Below are positions 27,184-41,305 of a DNA stretch of 64,000 nucleotides, piece after piece. Under the pieces are notes generated by a model. The model saw nothing but the letters and a program-made list of their open reading frames with translations, searched no databases and was not told the origin of the DNA. The number at the start of each line of letters is the position of its first letter. The first letter of the stretch is position 1. The translations under genes were made by a program, and so were the position numbers. This DNA is from Megalonaias nervosa (taxonomy: Eukaryota; Mollusca; Bivalvia; Unionida; Unionidae), in assembly GCA_016617855.1 (NCBI GenBank), contig JAECUM010094028.1, positions 1 through 64,000 of the forward strand. The letters run 5' to 3'.

Positions 27184-29149
27184 CAATCTTTGTGTTTGAT
27201 GTGTATGCATTCGTATGTCTGTTATACTTGTTTCTCTGTTTGAATCTAATTTTAGTTAACTGAATGTTAGAGTAATAGTACAGAGGAAATGTTTTCAGGA
27301 AATTTCTGCCTTCAAGCTTATTATCTCTGTATTTAAAACCTGATCTATTCTAAACTTCTGTACCAATTTTCAGATGTTTATCAATTCAGATACAAACAGA
27401 AACATAATTTTCCTACATGTTAGATATAAACTGAATTAATTTTCTTTTCTGGCAATGTCATACTGGCACATCTCACTGTGGATAACAAATGAAATTAGCA
27501 TGCTCTTATATGAGCCAACATTCCTACTTTTATATTATTGTTCACACATATATTCAAAACGATATGTTAAAGAATTCAATATTTTTTTAAAGTGTTAAAT
27601 CTTTTTCTTGTTTCACAGTTTATACAACACTGAGAGAGAACAATCCAGTTCTCAATAAGCATTCTATAAAAGTTGGCAACAGATAAAAAAAAAATGTTTG
27701 TGGAAGTAGTTCAGTTCATTGATAGATTACAAATTATACAAATACAATTTAATGTACAACTCTTTTGAATGGGGCATAAGTAATTTCTATCCTCAGGCAG
27801 CTATTTCCCAAAGCCATGCGTAAGAGCTTCAAAACTAACAGTAACTGTATGTATAACAGTCCATAACTGCCACATATTTACTTTCCTAAAATTATTTTAT
27901 ACTAATCAATTTTTGTTTATTTTTTTTACAAGACTTGTGCTGTGCTACACATAAGTCCAAGTTACTTCTGTCCTTTTTATAGTTGTGCCAAAGTGGGACT
28001 ATTTTAATGTCCATGAATATTAAAGAGGGCATCCGGTCTATATACAACCAATAACGAGCTCTTTGAATTTTAAATATTTTATTTTTCATCATCTTCTGTG
28101 ACTAATTGAATAAAGATCCAACAGAAGACATTTTTAAAGTGGTATTTTACCCATGGCTGAATTTGGAGTCTTCATTTAAACTTTTATGTGCCGAATGTGA
28201 GATGCCATTGGAACAAAAAGGCAATTTTACTGCAATCTCTTATTGCTGCAACTGAGGTTAGGATTGTCCGATGTGTAACACTCAAATCAAGTAATAAACC
28301 TGTGAACCTGCAACTTTGTGGTCAGAAAGATACTTTATTATTTTTTAACAATAAAGCTGTATACTTTCACTTATACAGTTACAATCTTTGATGACTGATT
28401 GTTCACTTAATGTCAATCACATAAATGTTGAAAAATCGTGTAATTAACAATGCGACTCGTGGTACAAAGATTGTTACTTTCATTATGTAACTAATATTTT
28501 AAGCAGAACATACATGCTAGGATATTTTAAGGAGAGACTTCATCGAGAATAAAGTGACCATAAATTGCACCAGTCATTATTTTTCCCAGTGACCAATGCA
28601 TGTTCTTTTCCATTATTTAGAGAAAATAACAAAAATGAATTTGTCCAGCTGCTTTGAGGCCTTCACTTCTAAGAATCATTGACTTATCCCTCAAAATGAA
28701 TAATTCTGAGCAAAATCATCTGAGTTCTGAAAGGCATTTCTCATTTTGAGACAAATGTCCAGTTGATGAAAAGAAATAATTAGTCAGGAAAAACATTGTT
28801 TATTGTTGGCAGATAAGTGATATTGATGTAAAGTTACTTTTTTTAAGAGATAAAATTCCCCGGGCATCTTTTTTACATGAATTAAGTATCAATTTTATCA
28901 TCACTATGTGTATTAAGGATTTATTAACAAGTGATTTTTTCCCCTAAATTTTATTAAAACTCTGTTATTAATGTTTAATTAATTTAAATGGTGATTTCAC
29001 TAATAATCCTTTAAATTAAGATTAATTTAAAAAAGAAATTTACAAACAAATGAACAAGAAAGTCAATGTAAGAACAGAATAAAAGATAACAATGAATGAA
29101 TGAATGAATGGAGAAGTAAAAAGAAAAGACAGGAGAATTATTAATATAT
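27184..29149. other. Non-coding, nothing recognised
   Basis: AT-rich sequence with short unconserved frames only. A GAAT tetranucleotide run lies near 29,090. Confidence 0.4.
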
Positions 29150-29452
29150 GGACCACTCCGGTGCCCTAAGTGATCAGAATATCCACCTTAGCTGCAGGAG
29201 GTTGCAGGTTTGAACCCCAGCCAAGTCATAACAAAGACTTACTACAATGATACAAGCAGCAGCCTTGCTTAGTACTCAGCTTTAAGAAGTTAGTGTTAGA
29301 ACTGGTTGACCTTTTGTCAAGATAATGTGACTGGGTGGGACATGATGCCCTAGTGCTACACATCACTATAAACTGCCACACTGCAGACATCATAGTGATA
29401 TGACTTGAAAATTATTAAAACTAGGTTAAAAATTCAAATCAAACACATACAC
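29150..29452 (+). mobile_element. SINE-A copy, diverged
   Basis: The head is 'ggaccactccggtgccctaa' with box B 'gcaggtttgaaccccagc'. The body carries 'gataatgtgactgggtggga', and the end is 'aaaaattcaaatcaaacaca'. Many C-to-T and G-to-A differences from the well-preserved copies suggest it is old. Confidence 0.85.
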
Positions 29453-31383
29453 ATTAATCCTAATGAGGATAAACAAGGGGATAAAAGAATAAACATTACA
29501 AGGTGTAAGAATGCAAGATTTAAAAGAAAACTTAATTTTCATTCACAAAAGAATACTTAATTAGTTTTCATTCACAATGTGAATGTTTTGTAGGTCAACA
29601 TTTAAACAAAATATTTTGTAAAACCAGGAAGTGAAATACAGTAATTAGGTGTCAATTACAAGAATGACGAATGTTGCTTTTGAATAAGGGTTCAGCCTTG
29701 TCATTAGTTATCTTCTTATCTATAAAGTTTTAACACAGCTGAGTAGCTGTAGAGGACCCAAGACAATAAAATGTCATTTTTTAAAAATCAGCAACACATT
29801 TTTAAAAAAAATTAATCTGCCATATATTGTGTTAATAACACACTTGTGTCTTTCTGTATACATTACAACTGGGCAGGTTATGACTTAGGTTATTGAGATG
29901 CAACACATAATGACATGATAAGTAAAAATAACCAGCATGGATAGTGTCTTAAATACTATGAACAAACTTTGCAACATGGTGGCTAAGTTTCAATATATGG
30001 GGTTAGCTGTCATACCACTTATAATCATGACAAAAATCAGGTAGACAAAACATGTGCTGTGAATACCTACATTGTATGCACAAGTCATGTCCACAATTCT
30101 AGGTTGTACTTTAAGATAATGTTCATCTAGAAATAACATGTTTACATACCTAACTATTGTTCATGACTTTAAGTTGTAAATCAGATCTTGATATAACCTT
30201 TTGAGTTCAGAATATTCTACAAAAAAAATTCAATGAAATTTTTCAGTTAGAATTACTGACATCTGGGGAATTACATAACATTCTATTGTGTCTGTATAAG
30301 GCTTTCTAAACAAGTATTCATTCCTGTCTTATGATTAGTTTCTGGAATCATTTGTAGCTGTGTTCAGATATAATTTGAGAGGAATTATTTAAATCATTCA
30401 TTGGAATTACTAGCATCCGCTTACTGGATTAACACTACAGTGTATTGGGATTATTATGGACCCATTCAAAGAAATTCTGATTACATCATTGTGGCACATC
30501 AGGACATTCAAGACTCTCGGCATTCATTTGGATCATTCTATACTTTTGGATTTGTGATAGGACATTTAGGATTATCTGGGATTTAATTCACAATACTGTG
30601 TTTCATAAATTTACACTCTGAAACTTTAAAAAATACATAACTGGTTGATTTTACTTAAATTGTTGGTTTTGCTTTCTTTCCGTTGCTTATTTTAAGACCC
30701 AGAGTCAAAACAAATAGCAATAGTCTGGTAGGCAAAAGCTCTACCGTCAATTATGGACAAAGGTCAAGCACACAATACAACTTAAATAGACATAAGCCTC
30801 CCCCCCTCAAAATAATATATGAGCTTCTGGTTGGCTAACCACCTCTGTTTCTGAATGTCAAGCCTAGCACTCACCCCCCCCCAATGGTAAAGAAATCTAC
30901 AATAAATATATATTTAACAAAAAAGCGACCTGCCTACCCTATTTTTGAAACTAGTGCAAATGGAAACATATTTTTTGGGGTGGAGATGAACAGGTAGTAT
31001 CATCTGCTGTTACTTAAGACAGCAGGTGTCACCTGACATGACTACTGCATATAACAAAAGAAAAAAAGAACATAAAGGCACACAGATGAATAAACATGCC
31101 ACAGCAGTGTAGTCTCATTTATCAAGACTCTTGCATGATTCCACAAGATCTTTACCATATGTATGGCTGTTAAGAAGCCATGTTTAGATCTGGCTGGATG
31201 AGATTACATTGCTGTGGATAGTTTTGTTTGTTTTGTGTTGTTGCTTTTTCGTAGTTTAGTTCCTATGATTGTTGATGGGGATGGATACCTGCAGTAAGAC
31301 TTGTTTTTGTGCTGCTGGTTTACTCTCTTGAAATAAATTATTATTATGATCAATATTATTATTATTATTATTATTATTATTTG
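29453..31383. other. Non-coding, nothing recognised
   Basis: No gene recognised. A (TTA)n run lies at about 31,346-31,380. The sequence near 31,010-31,330 ('gttacttaagacagcagg', 'atagttttgtttgttttgt') is related to 37,790-38,080, so both belong to one uncharacterised dispersed repeat. Confidence 0.45.
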
Positions 31384-31706
31384 ACAGCTCCTTTGGCCTA
31401 AGTGGTTAGAGCATACACCTAAATAGTCAGAGGGATTTGAACCCCAGGCCGAGTCATACCAATGACTTATAACAATGGTACTAGCAGCTGCCTCACTTGG
31501 CGCTCAGCATTACGAGGTTAGTGTTAGGACTGATCGGCCTGGTGTCAGGATAATGTGACTGGGTGGGACATCATGCTACATTTCTGTGTGATGCCCCAGT
31601 GCTACACATCGCTATCAACTGTCACACTGCAGACATTGTAGCGATATGACTGAAAAATTGTTAAAACTGCATTAAAAATCCAAATCACACACACATACAC
31701 ACATTA
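31384..31706 (+). mobile_element. SINE-A copy
   Basis: It starts 'cagctcctttggcctaagtg' and contains 'ggcgctcagcattacgagg' and 'gataatgtgactgggtggga'. It ends with 'aaaaatccaaatcacacac'. It directly follows a TTA microsatellite. Confidence 0.88.
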
Positions 31707-33229
31707 TTATCATTAGAAAGAGAGAAAGTTTAATGAAAAAATCTGATATTAGAATAAAAATTAAAACATAAAAAAAGCTGGAGTAGAATAATCATCTTCC
31801 CTGTATTTCTGATTGTTGGAATCCTTAGGAAACAGACAATCCCATAAACTCTCTTGGTCCAAGACCAGCAGAGCCAAATGCAATGAAGAAGCATCCATTC
31901 TAATCAAGTCACTTATACTACACTAACCGTCTTCCTACCTTATATTACCTACTATCTTTTCGCATCTGAGAGGTATCAACAAACTTTAAAAGAAACCAAA
32001 CTTTTGTTAGGAATAGACAATGGAAAGGTGAGTACAATCGCTCTTGATCCAGCATTCCTTGAAGATCAATAATTGACTATGTACCGCATATGTAAAGAAG
32101 GATATTATTAGTTAACTTCCAGACATGGTATCCACCAGCCAGAAAGAAAACACTGTAAAAGCTGCTTTTGATGAAAGAAATGGACAAGCTTAAAGACTAG
32201 CCAGAATATCTGACGTATTATAAAAAGTATGCGTTAGAAATAATTTCAGAAAGCTGCAGTGGAAGGCAAGGTATGGACAAAAATTAAGAACCATAGATTT
32301 AAAGATGCATATGATTGAAAACCAATTTTTTTTTTTATTTAGAAAATTATTAGAAATATTACATACAAATATACAAGGTTCATAATTTCAACGTTATAAT
32401 AAACTTACTATCATACTTAAACATCAAACAAAACAAATGAGTAGCTGTACACAAATGTACCTATATCTAAATTTTTGCAATATGTTTTATATCATTTGTT
32501 CACTTTTAATCTCTGTTTGGAGATCTGCATTGGCACTTCCAAAATTTAGCATCAATTTATCTATTTATATTTACATGTCTTAAATTGTCAATTCTTTAAT
32601 TAATACTTAAATAACATGCATTAGGAAATAAAAACTAGAAATATCATTAATTGTCAAAAATGGTATGAATGTTAAAACAGAAGGCAGTTACCAGTATTAA
32701 ATTCCTTATAATTTAAGTTTCTTGTAACTAATGCACACCTTCTTCAACATTCGCTACACTAAATTCAGTGTACTGATTTGTTAATATCTGCATTACAACA
32801 AAATAATTCAAATACTTTTACTCTTGTCAATGTTGGTAGGAGAAATTCACAAGTATAGAAAATTAAATATTATGGGATTAGAGCATGGTCCATGTGACAT
32901 TGCCCAAAGTCCTGCATAAACATCTGTGATTATCCACACAGACAAATGTGTAGCAAATGCTTGACAAACTAAGACATTATTTAGTAAGACCTAAAGGCCT
33001 TGATACAAAGAAATCTACATGGGCTGAAAACATACCTACTAAAATTCCACAATTACACTCATCGGTTTTGTGCTCAAGAAACTCGCACTCTTTATAACTT
33101 GTATTGGCCATGGGAAAGATAATTTTCCAGGTTGTCTTAAAGAAGCCTCACCTACTACAAAAAACCTAATTTTATGGAAGAATCAGAATTTTACCCTGCA
33201 CTTCCAGTATTTTGAAAAGGCTTCTGGAT
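31707..33229. other. Non-coding, nothing recognised
   Basis: AT-rich sequence without listed repeats. There is a poly-T run near 32,325. Fragmentary coding-like text at 31,980-32,300 could not be assigned to any family. Confidence 0.35.
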
Positions 33230-33524
33230 TGGACTGGATTATTTTAAAATGTAGCTTTAACAATTTTAGTCATATCACTATGATGTCTGCAGTGGCACAG
33301 TTTATAGTGATACCTACCACTGTAGCATCATGTCCCACCCAGTCACACTATCCTGACACCAGGCCGACCAGTCCAAACACTAACCTCCTAATTCTCAGTG
33401 CCAAGCGAGGCAGCAGTTAGTACCATTTTTGTAAGTCTTTGGCATGACTCTGATGGCATTTGAACCTGTGACCTTCTGCATTTGAGGCAGACACTCTAAC
33501 CACTTAGACCACTGGAGCAGTCTT
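33230..33524 (-). mobile_element. SINE-A copy, minus
   Basis: On the plus strand it reads 'tgtagctttaacaatttta' through 'tgtcccacccagtcacac' to 'ctaaccacttagaccactg', the reverse of the family. The 116-codon plus frame at 33,070-33,420 runs into it and is therefore not credible as a gene. Confidence 0.88.
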
Positions 33525-33540
33525 GAAAGGCTTCTGTGTA

Positions 33541-34600
33541 GTCAGCTCAATAAAAGACTGCTGGTGGGGTGCCTTGGACAACGGCTCCAATGTGTGTGCA
33601 ATATTAATAAGACCCGTTCGTTGACAGTCTACCTCAGATTCTTATCATTGAGATGATGAAAGCCTACAATGCTGATTAACTCTATCAAACTGAAAACTAC
33701 TTGCATAACTGAAAAGAATGCCTTAAGCTAGAATCCTCATATAGTAAGCACGATCAAGCCTCCAAAGGAGTACCACAAGGTTCAATATTGGGACCTCTCA
33801 TATTTAATACCTTTACTAACAACATATTTCACTTTACTAAACAAACAATATTTTATAATCATGCTCACAACAAAACCATATCTTACAATTTAAAAAAAGC
33901 CAAATATTTGTTGTATGAAATGAGAGCAAGATACTGACTGACTGGTTTGCTGCCACTGATATACAAGTAAAAATGTGCAAGCTGCCACTGATATACAAGC
34001 AAAAATGTGCAAAATTTATCCAAAGAAGTCCATGAAATACCCTTCGCGGACTGAGCAAAACTCCTTGGAGTATTACTGACTCTTAACTAAATTTTTGCGA
34101 TCACATATCTAACATCTTGCAATTTCTCAACCACCATTTGTCCACTGATACTATTGATTTACAAATGCCTTATCAGGTCCAACTTCAATGACTGCCCCCT
34201 TCTGGGGTATTTCTGAATTTGCAAACAAAATTCTGGAAAATACAAAGTGTACTGCGCTTAAATTGGTTTTTGATAATTTTCATACCTTATAAGTTTCTTG
34301 CAAGAAAAACAAACCTGCATATTCGTAAATTATTTTGCATAAAAGTATACACAAGTATACAAGATACTTCATAAAAAAACACTGGTAATCTGGTCACATT
34401 CATTTCAGGCACCAAAATTTGGCAACAATACCAATGGCAACAATACCAATGGATAAAACTACAAGGTTTGTTATGCTCTTTTAAACAGCCCACACAATCA
34501 ACTGAGAACAATCTCAAAGAATTCAGCAGGCTAATTCAGACAAGACCACTGTCATGTGCTTTATGTCATCCTATTTTGCAGTCTGCAGCAATTCAGCTTT
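33541..34600 (+). pseudogene. Decayed LINE reverse transcriptase fragment (CR1/Jockey-like)
   Basis: Interrupted plus-strand frames retain RT landmarks. At about 33,770 a KGVPQGSILGPLIFN-like stretch (RT motif 'GxPQGSxLxPxLF') is followed by a degraded counterpart of the catalytic (Y/F)xDD region near 33,860, then a 'KLLGV' stretch near 34,050 and a 'SNFNDCPL' stretch near 34,180. Many stops and shifts show an old copy. No 3' end or poly-A could be fixed. It is unrelated in sequence to the LINE that hosts the large insert at 45.1 kb. Confidence 0.6.
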
Positions 34601-34805
34601 AAGGTTACCAATTTCAGAGTTTATATGACTTAAGTCCTACTCCCATACATTCTTTTTTAAATTATTTATAATAGCTTTATCTTTTAACTTTAGCACCCTC
34701 ATTTACTGATATCTTAATAAATATGGCCTATGTGTATATTTTCAACAGTAAGGCATGTCATATCTTACATTTTCAATTGTTTGCTTTCCTCCGATGTGTT
34801 AAACG

Positions 34806-34857
<52 letters not shown>

Positions 34858-36225
34858 TATAAATATTTACATGTCATTTACTGTTGTCTTGCTCTGTATG
34901 CATTGTTATATTACCGATGTGTATTGTCTCTCTGTAAATTTGTACTGTGTACCTGTCTGACGAGTTCAGTAAACTATGACGGTAGCTAACTCATTTGTTA
35001 CGACTTATGTCGTTAAATTAGCTCATCCTGAGCGTCTGTTTATGTTACCCTGACTACCGACGTTAAATAAAATTACTTGTATCTTTCTTGTATGATGTAT
35101 ATTGGCTATATGCTGAAAATATAAAATTACCAAAAGGAACGAAGCCTTGATGACTGTATGAAATACACTGGTTTCTTTTCAACCTAATTTGATCCTAGTA
35201 CACTATCGTATAGAATGGTTCACCGTCCTTCTGACCGAGTGGTAAACTGGTACCCTGCTTGTGTCATTATCTTCTAGTAAATGAGCGCTGCAGACGGATA
35301 GATGGAATAAGGCGTCTGCCAACCAGGCTAACTTTGCAAAAACTCCGTAAACTCAATGACGATAACGAAACAGCTCTCATGCTAAGCGCCCATTCGCAAC
35401 TTAAATGCCAATCCTTTCGAGCATCCGAAAATCAGCATCGTTCTCATCAAACCAATCTTCATGTTTATGTGTGATGGAACTCGGGCATTTGGGACGTAAA
35501 CCGAGTACACATAGACTGCACAGTCCTTCAAGGAATGCTCCTTTTCACATTCTCCTGTTTCATTATGGAGACACTGATCTTTTTGAGCGCTTTTCTGCCT
35601 TGTCGTTGCCTGCAAGGCTGAATCCGGATATTGATCCTTGCAACTATGAGCCCGTGGTCAGACCAGCATTCTGCACCGCTCGTGGTCTTCATCACTCAGA
35701 CAATCCCACTCATCTGTCCGATAAATCAACCCACCAACCCTCAATCTGTGTTGATACTGATGGACGATATCTCGGTTTGATGTCATCTATTTATTAAAAT
35801 GTGCAATTATTCTGCATGCAAATCTTTCCGGAACACACTTGCTTACTGTTTAGACACTTGTCGGTATTTGGTAGCAGCCATATCCAGCGCGAAATTCAAA
35901 ATGGCCACAGCACAAGGGTTGTGTTATTCAACGTGGATCTACAAGTTGCCAAACACAGGATTTGATCCATAACAGTTACGTTTGTATCGCCAAAAGAACC
36001 CTTCAACCGATGGTGGCACAACAGCCGCGAACAATACCGAAGTGTGCAGACAAGAGTGTCTGCAGAGTTTTGCAGGTTTTAATGAATAGGCGATATCATC
36101 CCTTAAACACCAATCAATATCATTATAGGTGTGGGGCTAATTTATCGGCCTACCTGACGATGATGTAGTCAGTGAGATGCCAGTGCGGGTGCATCCGCCA
36201 CGTCGAGTTTTAGTTTGGCCAACAG

Positions 36226-36270
<45 letters not shown>
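34601..36270. other. Non-coding with (TA)n and an uncertain 130-codon frame
   Basis: A (TA)n microsatellite lies at 34,809-34,853. A plus frame at 35,405-35,797 (130 codons) has no recognisable domain and competes with antisense and other-frame openings, so I do not call it a gene. A (GT)n run at 36,227-36,271 is the tail of the following SINE. Confidence 0.4.
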
Positions 36271-36274
<4 letters not shown>

Positions 36275-36572
36275 TGGATTTTTAACGTAGCTTTAACAAT
36301 TTTTCAGTCATATCGCTACGATGTCTGCATTGTGGCAGTTTATAGTGATATCTACCACTGGTACATCATACCGCAGACATATAGCATAATGCCCCACCCA
36401 GTCACATCACCCTGACACCAGGCTGACCAGTCCTAACACTAACCTCTTAATGCTGAGCGCCAAGCGAGGCAGCTGTTAGTACCATCGTTATAAGTCTGGT
36501 ATGACTCGGCCGAGATTCTAACCCGCAACCTCCCGCAGCCGAGGCGGACGCTCCAACCACGAGGCCACCGGA
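36271..36572 (-). mobile_element. SINE-A copy, minus, with (CA)n tail
   Basis: On plus: (GT)n, 'attggatttttaacgtagc', 'gatgtctgcattgtggcag', then 'cgaggcggacgctccaacc' and 'ggccaccggatg' at the head. It is well preserved, and its 5' end abuts a decayed LINE fragment. Confidence 0.88.
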
Positions 36573-36579
36573 TGTTTGG

Positions 36580-37800
36580 CTGACAGAAGACTCAGTTGGA
36601 GGAGTCCATTGTTATTACATCTACTACAGTCATTTTTGTGTCGATGATGTTTAAGCATGTCCCGTGATATGCACCAGATCTAGCTCCATGGATGATGACT
36701 TTATTTCCCTCGGCACTTCTGCGTGAAAAAACTCTGTGTCTTCATACAACTTGTCCTTGATCTCATCTCATCTGAGTTGGTCACGGTGGGTTCATAGACG
36801 CCGATGACAGTTGCACGCATTTTCGCAGAGAGCTGAAGTATTATTTCCATGAAGGTGTTATTCGTACCCTTTTGGCCTGGCTGAGTAGCCGTGATTTGAT
36901 GGCATTACCAACACAGGTTTGACGTCGCTCTTCTTCACTTCGGTCACTCCAGAAGAAAGTGACCGGCTCCAACTTTAATGGTCGTTCACAGCTATGCAAG
37001 TTTAGCTTAGGGCCACTATCTGGATGTTGCTTCTGGCCAGTTCTCTACAGGCTAGAGCTGTTCTTGTCTCTTGTCCATCTGCTGATGTACTCTCCATCAG
37101 TGTGCACACATTTCAGGCACCAATGGGGAGTGGTGTCACTTTTGTCCTCTTTTAATGATTTTCGAGAGATAAAGTGGAACCCCAGTAAACTGCGGAATAC
37201 TGACCAGGGTTAAAGTGTAGCAGGTAGTCTTTAGCCCCATCTTTATTCTATGGAGGTGAGCCATGTGATCCTATGTAGGGCAGCACAGTCGCCCAGGAGA
37301 CTACCTAATTCCACTGTTGCTTCAGTCAGTGAAAAATTATCGCATGTCCTAAACCGCCTTTGTGCAGGTCTGCATCTACAGATCCGAGCTTATCCACACC
37401 TGATGCTGTGTCGCTTACCAAACATCACAGGACTTAGAAGTATCTGATAGATGGAAGGGTGATAATGCCATGACTTGCACGTGAGTTGGATTTAAGAGAG
37501 AGAAAGTTGCGCAGTTACCTTCACTTTCTCATACAGGCCTGTCTAAATCCAGTAGAAAGAGAATGTCGAGATGTCGGGCGACAAATCCGGGTGCAGTTGA
37601 AGACCATTAGGTCCTACTGCACCTAGGCTGAGGCACTGCTTAGTCCACACAGCCCTTTGCATCTGCCTTCACAGTCGCGATGGCGGTGAGCATATCTGCT
37701 CCTCGGCCTGATATACCAGAGAAGACTTTCCAGAGGAACCCGTATGTAGCTGTCCTCTCTGGGTCAACATTCGAAGGAAGTACCGTCTACTGTTACTTAA
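36580..37800 (-). pseudogene. Decayed LINE 5' part with endonuclease domain
   Basis: Read on the minus strand, broken frames retain an apurinic-type LINE endonuclease. Around 37,040-37,070 there is a stretch like 'RELARSNIQIVALSETKL' (the ALSET motif), then 'VGAGHFLLE', and near 36,810 'ATVIGVYEPTVTNSDE'. Upstream (37,250-37,800 on plus) is GC-richer sequence that would be the element's 5' UTR. Numerous stops and shifts show it is dead. It may belong to the same LINE family as the copy at 43.7-63.3 kb, whose own endonuclease is mostly missing, so this could not be confirmed. Confidence 0.6.
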
Positions 37801-38084
37801 GATTGCATTTGTAGTCTAACATGACTACAGCATATGACAAAAGAAGCAAGAATTTAAAAAACAAACAGACGAACAAACATGCCACAGCAATATAATCTCG
37901 TTCATCGAGACTCTCGCTTGATTCCAAAAGATCTTCACCATACGTATGACTGTTAAGGAGCCATGCGAAATTCTGGCTGGACGAGATTACATTGCTATGG
38001 GCAGTTTGATTGTTTTTGTTTTGTTTTCGAAGTTCCTTTTGTGCTGGGGTGGGGGCTGGGCTGGGCACCCTCAGTGAGATTAGT

Positions 38085-38125
<41 letters not shown>

Positions 38126-38207
38126 GATTTAGCCCTCACTTCTTGGTGACGTGATTATTATGACATCATCTCTGTCTCTTTCCCCTCATGTCCCCATTCA
38201 GAAATTT

Positions 38208-38270
<63 letters not shown>

Positions 38271-40999
38271 ATGTTTGGAACTATTTTGTTAGACTCGTGG
38301 CATGCATACTATTCCGTCAAACTGGTCGGCACAGGGATAATATCGCGTTCGGAAGTGCATTATTTCACGCAATCGGAATATCAGCATTTTCCTACGCATG
38401 CTGGATAAAACCTCGGGATTCGCAACATGGAGTCAATCCTCCAATCACTATTTCCGTCTCAGTCCTAGTCTATCTTTTCGTCCCATTTTGGTGGTGGAAC
38501 AAATGTTAGATTTAGGTACTCTTGGTAATGTTTTAAAGGTACTTGTTTATTCTTTAGAATGTAAGCATTATGATGCGGTTGTCTGTTTGCGTTTCGGCTA
38601 CTGTGCACAGGGAATAAAGAGGCCTGGATGTTGATGCCGAAGTGAAATCGGTAACTCATTGTACGTGACTTTGCTTACAGTTCAGTCTCTCTCCAAAACA
38701 AGAAACGAAAAAAAAAGAAAAAAAAAAAAAAATATGCCGGATAACCTAATGACATGAACTTCACCTTGAGTTCATCTTTATAGGTATTTTAGATTAACAT
38801 ATGATTTATTATGATTTGGACACTGGATAGTTCGGTACTTAGAAACAAACGTAGAGACTATAAAGGATAACAATTGTGATCCGAGTCCGGGTGATACCTC
38901 GAATGCCAAGCTTCAAAAGTTCCGGTGTTTTTCAAAATCGTTTGGGCATTATGGGATAGCGGGCTGCATGCAAAATTTTTCTTATAAAGCTTGACGACGT
39001 GCTTAACGTGCTTATATATAACACTGACATTATCAGGTTTTAAAAGTAAACAATGTCATGCCCTCACTTCGCAACGGGCCCGTATAGCCCTAAGAGTGCC
39101 ACTGTATGTCATCACTAACAGCAACACAAGCAATACTTGCAGAAAATTAAAACCAAATGATTTCTTTAATTTCTTTTACATTATACAGTTGCATGAATAC
39201 GATTAAAAATTAAATGTATAGGTGTATCATTGATTATTGACATTGTCACGTGGTTTCTTATCAGAGGCCTCTTATGTTTTTATATGTGTCTGTTCTTGAC
39301 ACATTACGCCGTATGTTCCAATTTAGAAAGTATCACATAGGTTACATCTGAGTCTCTTTCAGATACTTGAAGTTATTCGACTTGTACCAGCAAGAGACAA
39401 AGTTATTTCGAATGTTTATGCACGTTGCCAGGCACTTTAAAATTCAGGTAAGTAAAGCTTGCATGGTGTCCGCATTCCCATAATCCCTTCGTGGCAGTGA
39501 ATAAATACCAAGACTGACGAATTTGTTTTATCATCCTCATCCTTTGGGAGCGCTCCACAGATATTATAACTTCTGTGAGAGTGACAGGTGTAAGGTGAAG
39601 TTGTTAACATTTGCAAAATGCGCAATGTAGAGAATGTTGACATACCTCTATATTACTTTCATCTTCTATGCTGAAATTTCTTTAGATATTGTATTTGTGA
39701 AAACTAAACACGCTCTATGCATACAGCTAACCAAAATGACTGCTCCCATGCGCTAAAAAAAGTCTGACTTAGTGTAAAGTGTACTATCTTAAGCCGTTTT
39801 AGTAGTTATTAAAATTTTGACAGACTAAACAATGCCAGCTTCTGAAAGTGCGGCAAATGAATTACCATATTTATAAAAAGTGAAAAGAAGTATTCAGATA
39901 TATTATTATTATTATTATTATTATTATTTTAGACAATTTACCTCACGTGTCCAGAAGTAAAATGACCAAGCAGAGCTAGCATTTCGTTAAAGATCCACAT
40001 CTGAATTGTATATTGTATTACCTATATTATACCCACCAATCATGCAGCAAAATAGAGGGGAAATAAATATTCTATGAAAAATATCTAAGGCAAACAGCCA
40101 GTATAACCAGTGAGGAAAACCTGGGAAATTCTTTTTCCTTGAAGATCCCACCCACCCCACCTGCAAAATACAAAAGTGTAGAGCGCCACCATTTCCGAAA
40201 GCGCAGAAAAGGCAGATGGTATTCCGATTGAGAGAGTGCTCTTTATTGCGCATGGCATATACAACCATGGTGGCGTCGAAATTTTCTTAGGCGGGACGAG
40301 GATTTTTATAGCTAATGAATGTTTTGACAAATTGATATGCCTTATAAATATTTGTACTAAATATAGGAATTACGAGTGATTTGCTTTGCCATGATTGCCC
40401 ATAGGTATTTAAATTTATTCTCTTTTGCGTACTTTGTATGTGCACATATAGGCATTCACTGCAAAACGTCCGTTTCGACATCTTTGAATTTTCCTTAATC
40501 TGGAAAAACCATCAAAATAAACGCACGTGTTTATAGTATTGGGAAGGATAGAATTGAAATAATATCTTGAATAAACTGTTGAAGATTGTCTAAAATATGT
40601 ATGCATATAAGAATAAGCTGTTGAGTAAAACTCAGTTGAAAATTTGTATTATTTCACTGCCTTGCAGGAATACCAAATGCTGAATACTGTACAGCCTTTC
40701 AGTAACTTGAGAGTCTACATATTTCATGCGCAGCCATAATTGTGGTGAGGACTTGGTGCTTTATGGCTAAAACGGGTCTGTCTGCTTGCCCATGGATCCA
40801 TGCTTGACTAATTTATTTTTTTTTATATATAGCTATGCAGTGCTGAATGCATTTTTTTTTTCTTCAAATAAAAGTTTGGAGTAGAAACACACACACGCAT
40901 ACAGCTTGAAGGTAAATCCAACAAACCATATCCCATATACAAATCCGTTAAGCTCCCATTTGGTGATTTAAATATTTTTCATGTGTGTGTGTGTGTGTG
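37801..40999. other. Non-coding with microsatellites, nothing recognised
   Basis: A (TTA)n run at 38,088-38,125, a (CT)n run at 38,213-38,265, a poly-A at 38,708-38,732 and another (TTA)n at 39,901-39,928. Several 60-90 codon frames around 38.2-38.7 kb overlap each other on both strands and cross the CT repeat. None has a recognisable motif. Confidence 0.45.
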
Positions 41000-41305
41000 T
41001 TGGATGTTTAACGTAACTTTAACAACTTTTCAGTCATACCGCTGTAAAGTCTGCAGTGTGGCAGTTTATAGTGATGTCTAGCATTGGGGCATCATGCTGC
41101 AAACATGTAGCATGATGTCCCATCCAGTCACATTATCCTGACACCAGGCCGACCAGTCCTAACACTAACCTCGTAATGCTGAGTGCCAAGTGAGGCAGCT
41201 GTTAGTATGATTTTTATAAGTCTTTGGAATGACTCGGCCAGGGTTCAAACCCATGACCCTCCGCATCCGAGATGGATGTACTAACCACTAGGCCAATGGT
41301 CATCA
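41000..41305 (-). mobile_element. SINE-A copy, minus, with (CA)n tail
   Basis: On plus: (GT)n, 'tggatgtttaacgtaac', 'ggcagtttatagtgatgtc', box B reversed as 'ggccagggttcaaaccc', and the head at 'ctaaccactaggccaatgg'. Confidence 0.88.

Noticed and set aside
33070..33420. 116-codon plus frame
   Set aside because: Its 3' half is the reverse complement of a SINE-A copy.
35405..35797. 130-codon plus frame
   Set aside because: No motif, an overlapping antisense frame of similar length and no gene context.
38151..38659. Cluster of overlapping 64-85 codon frames
   Set aside because: Mutually overlapping on both strands, partly over a CT microsatellite, no recognisable product.
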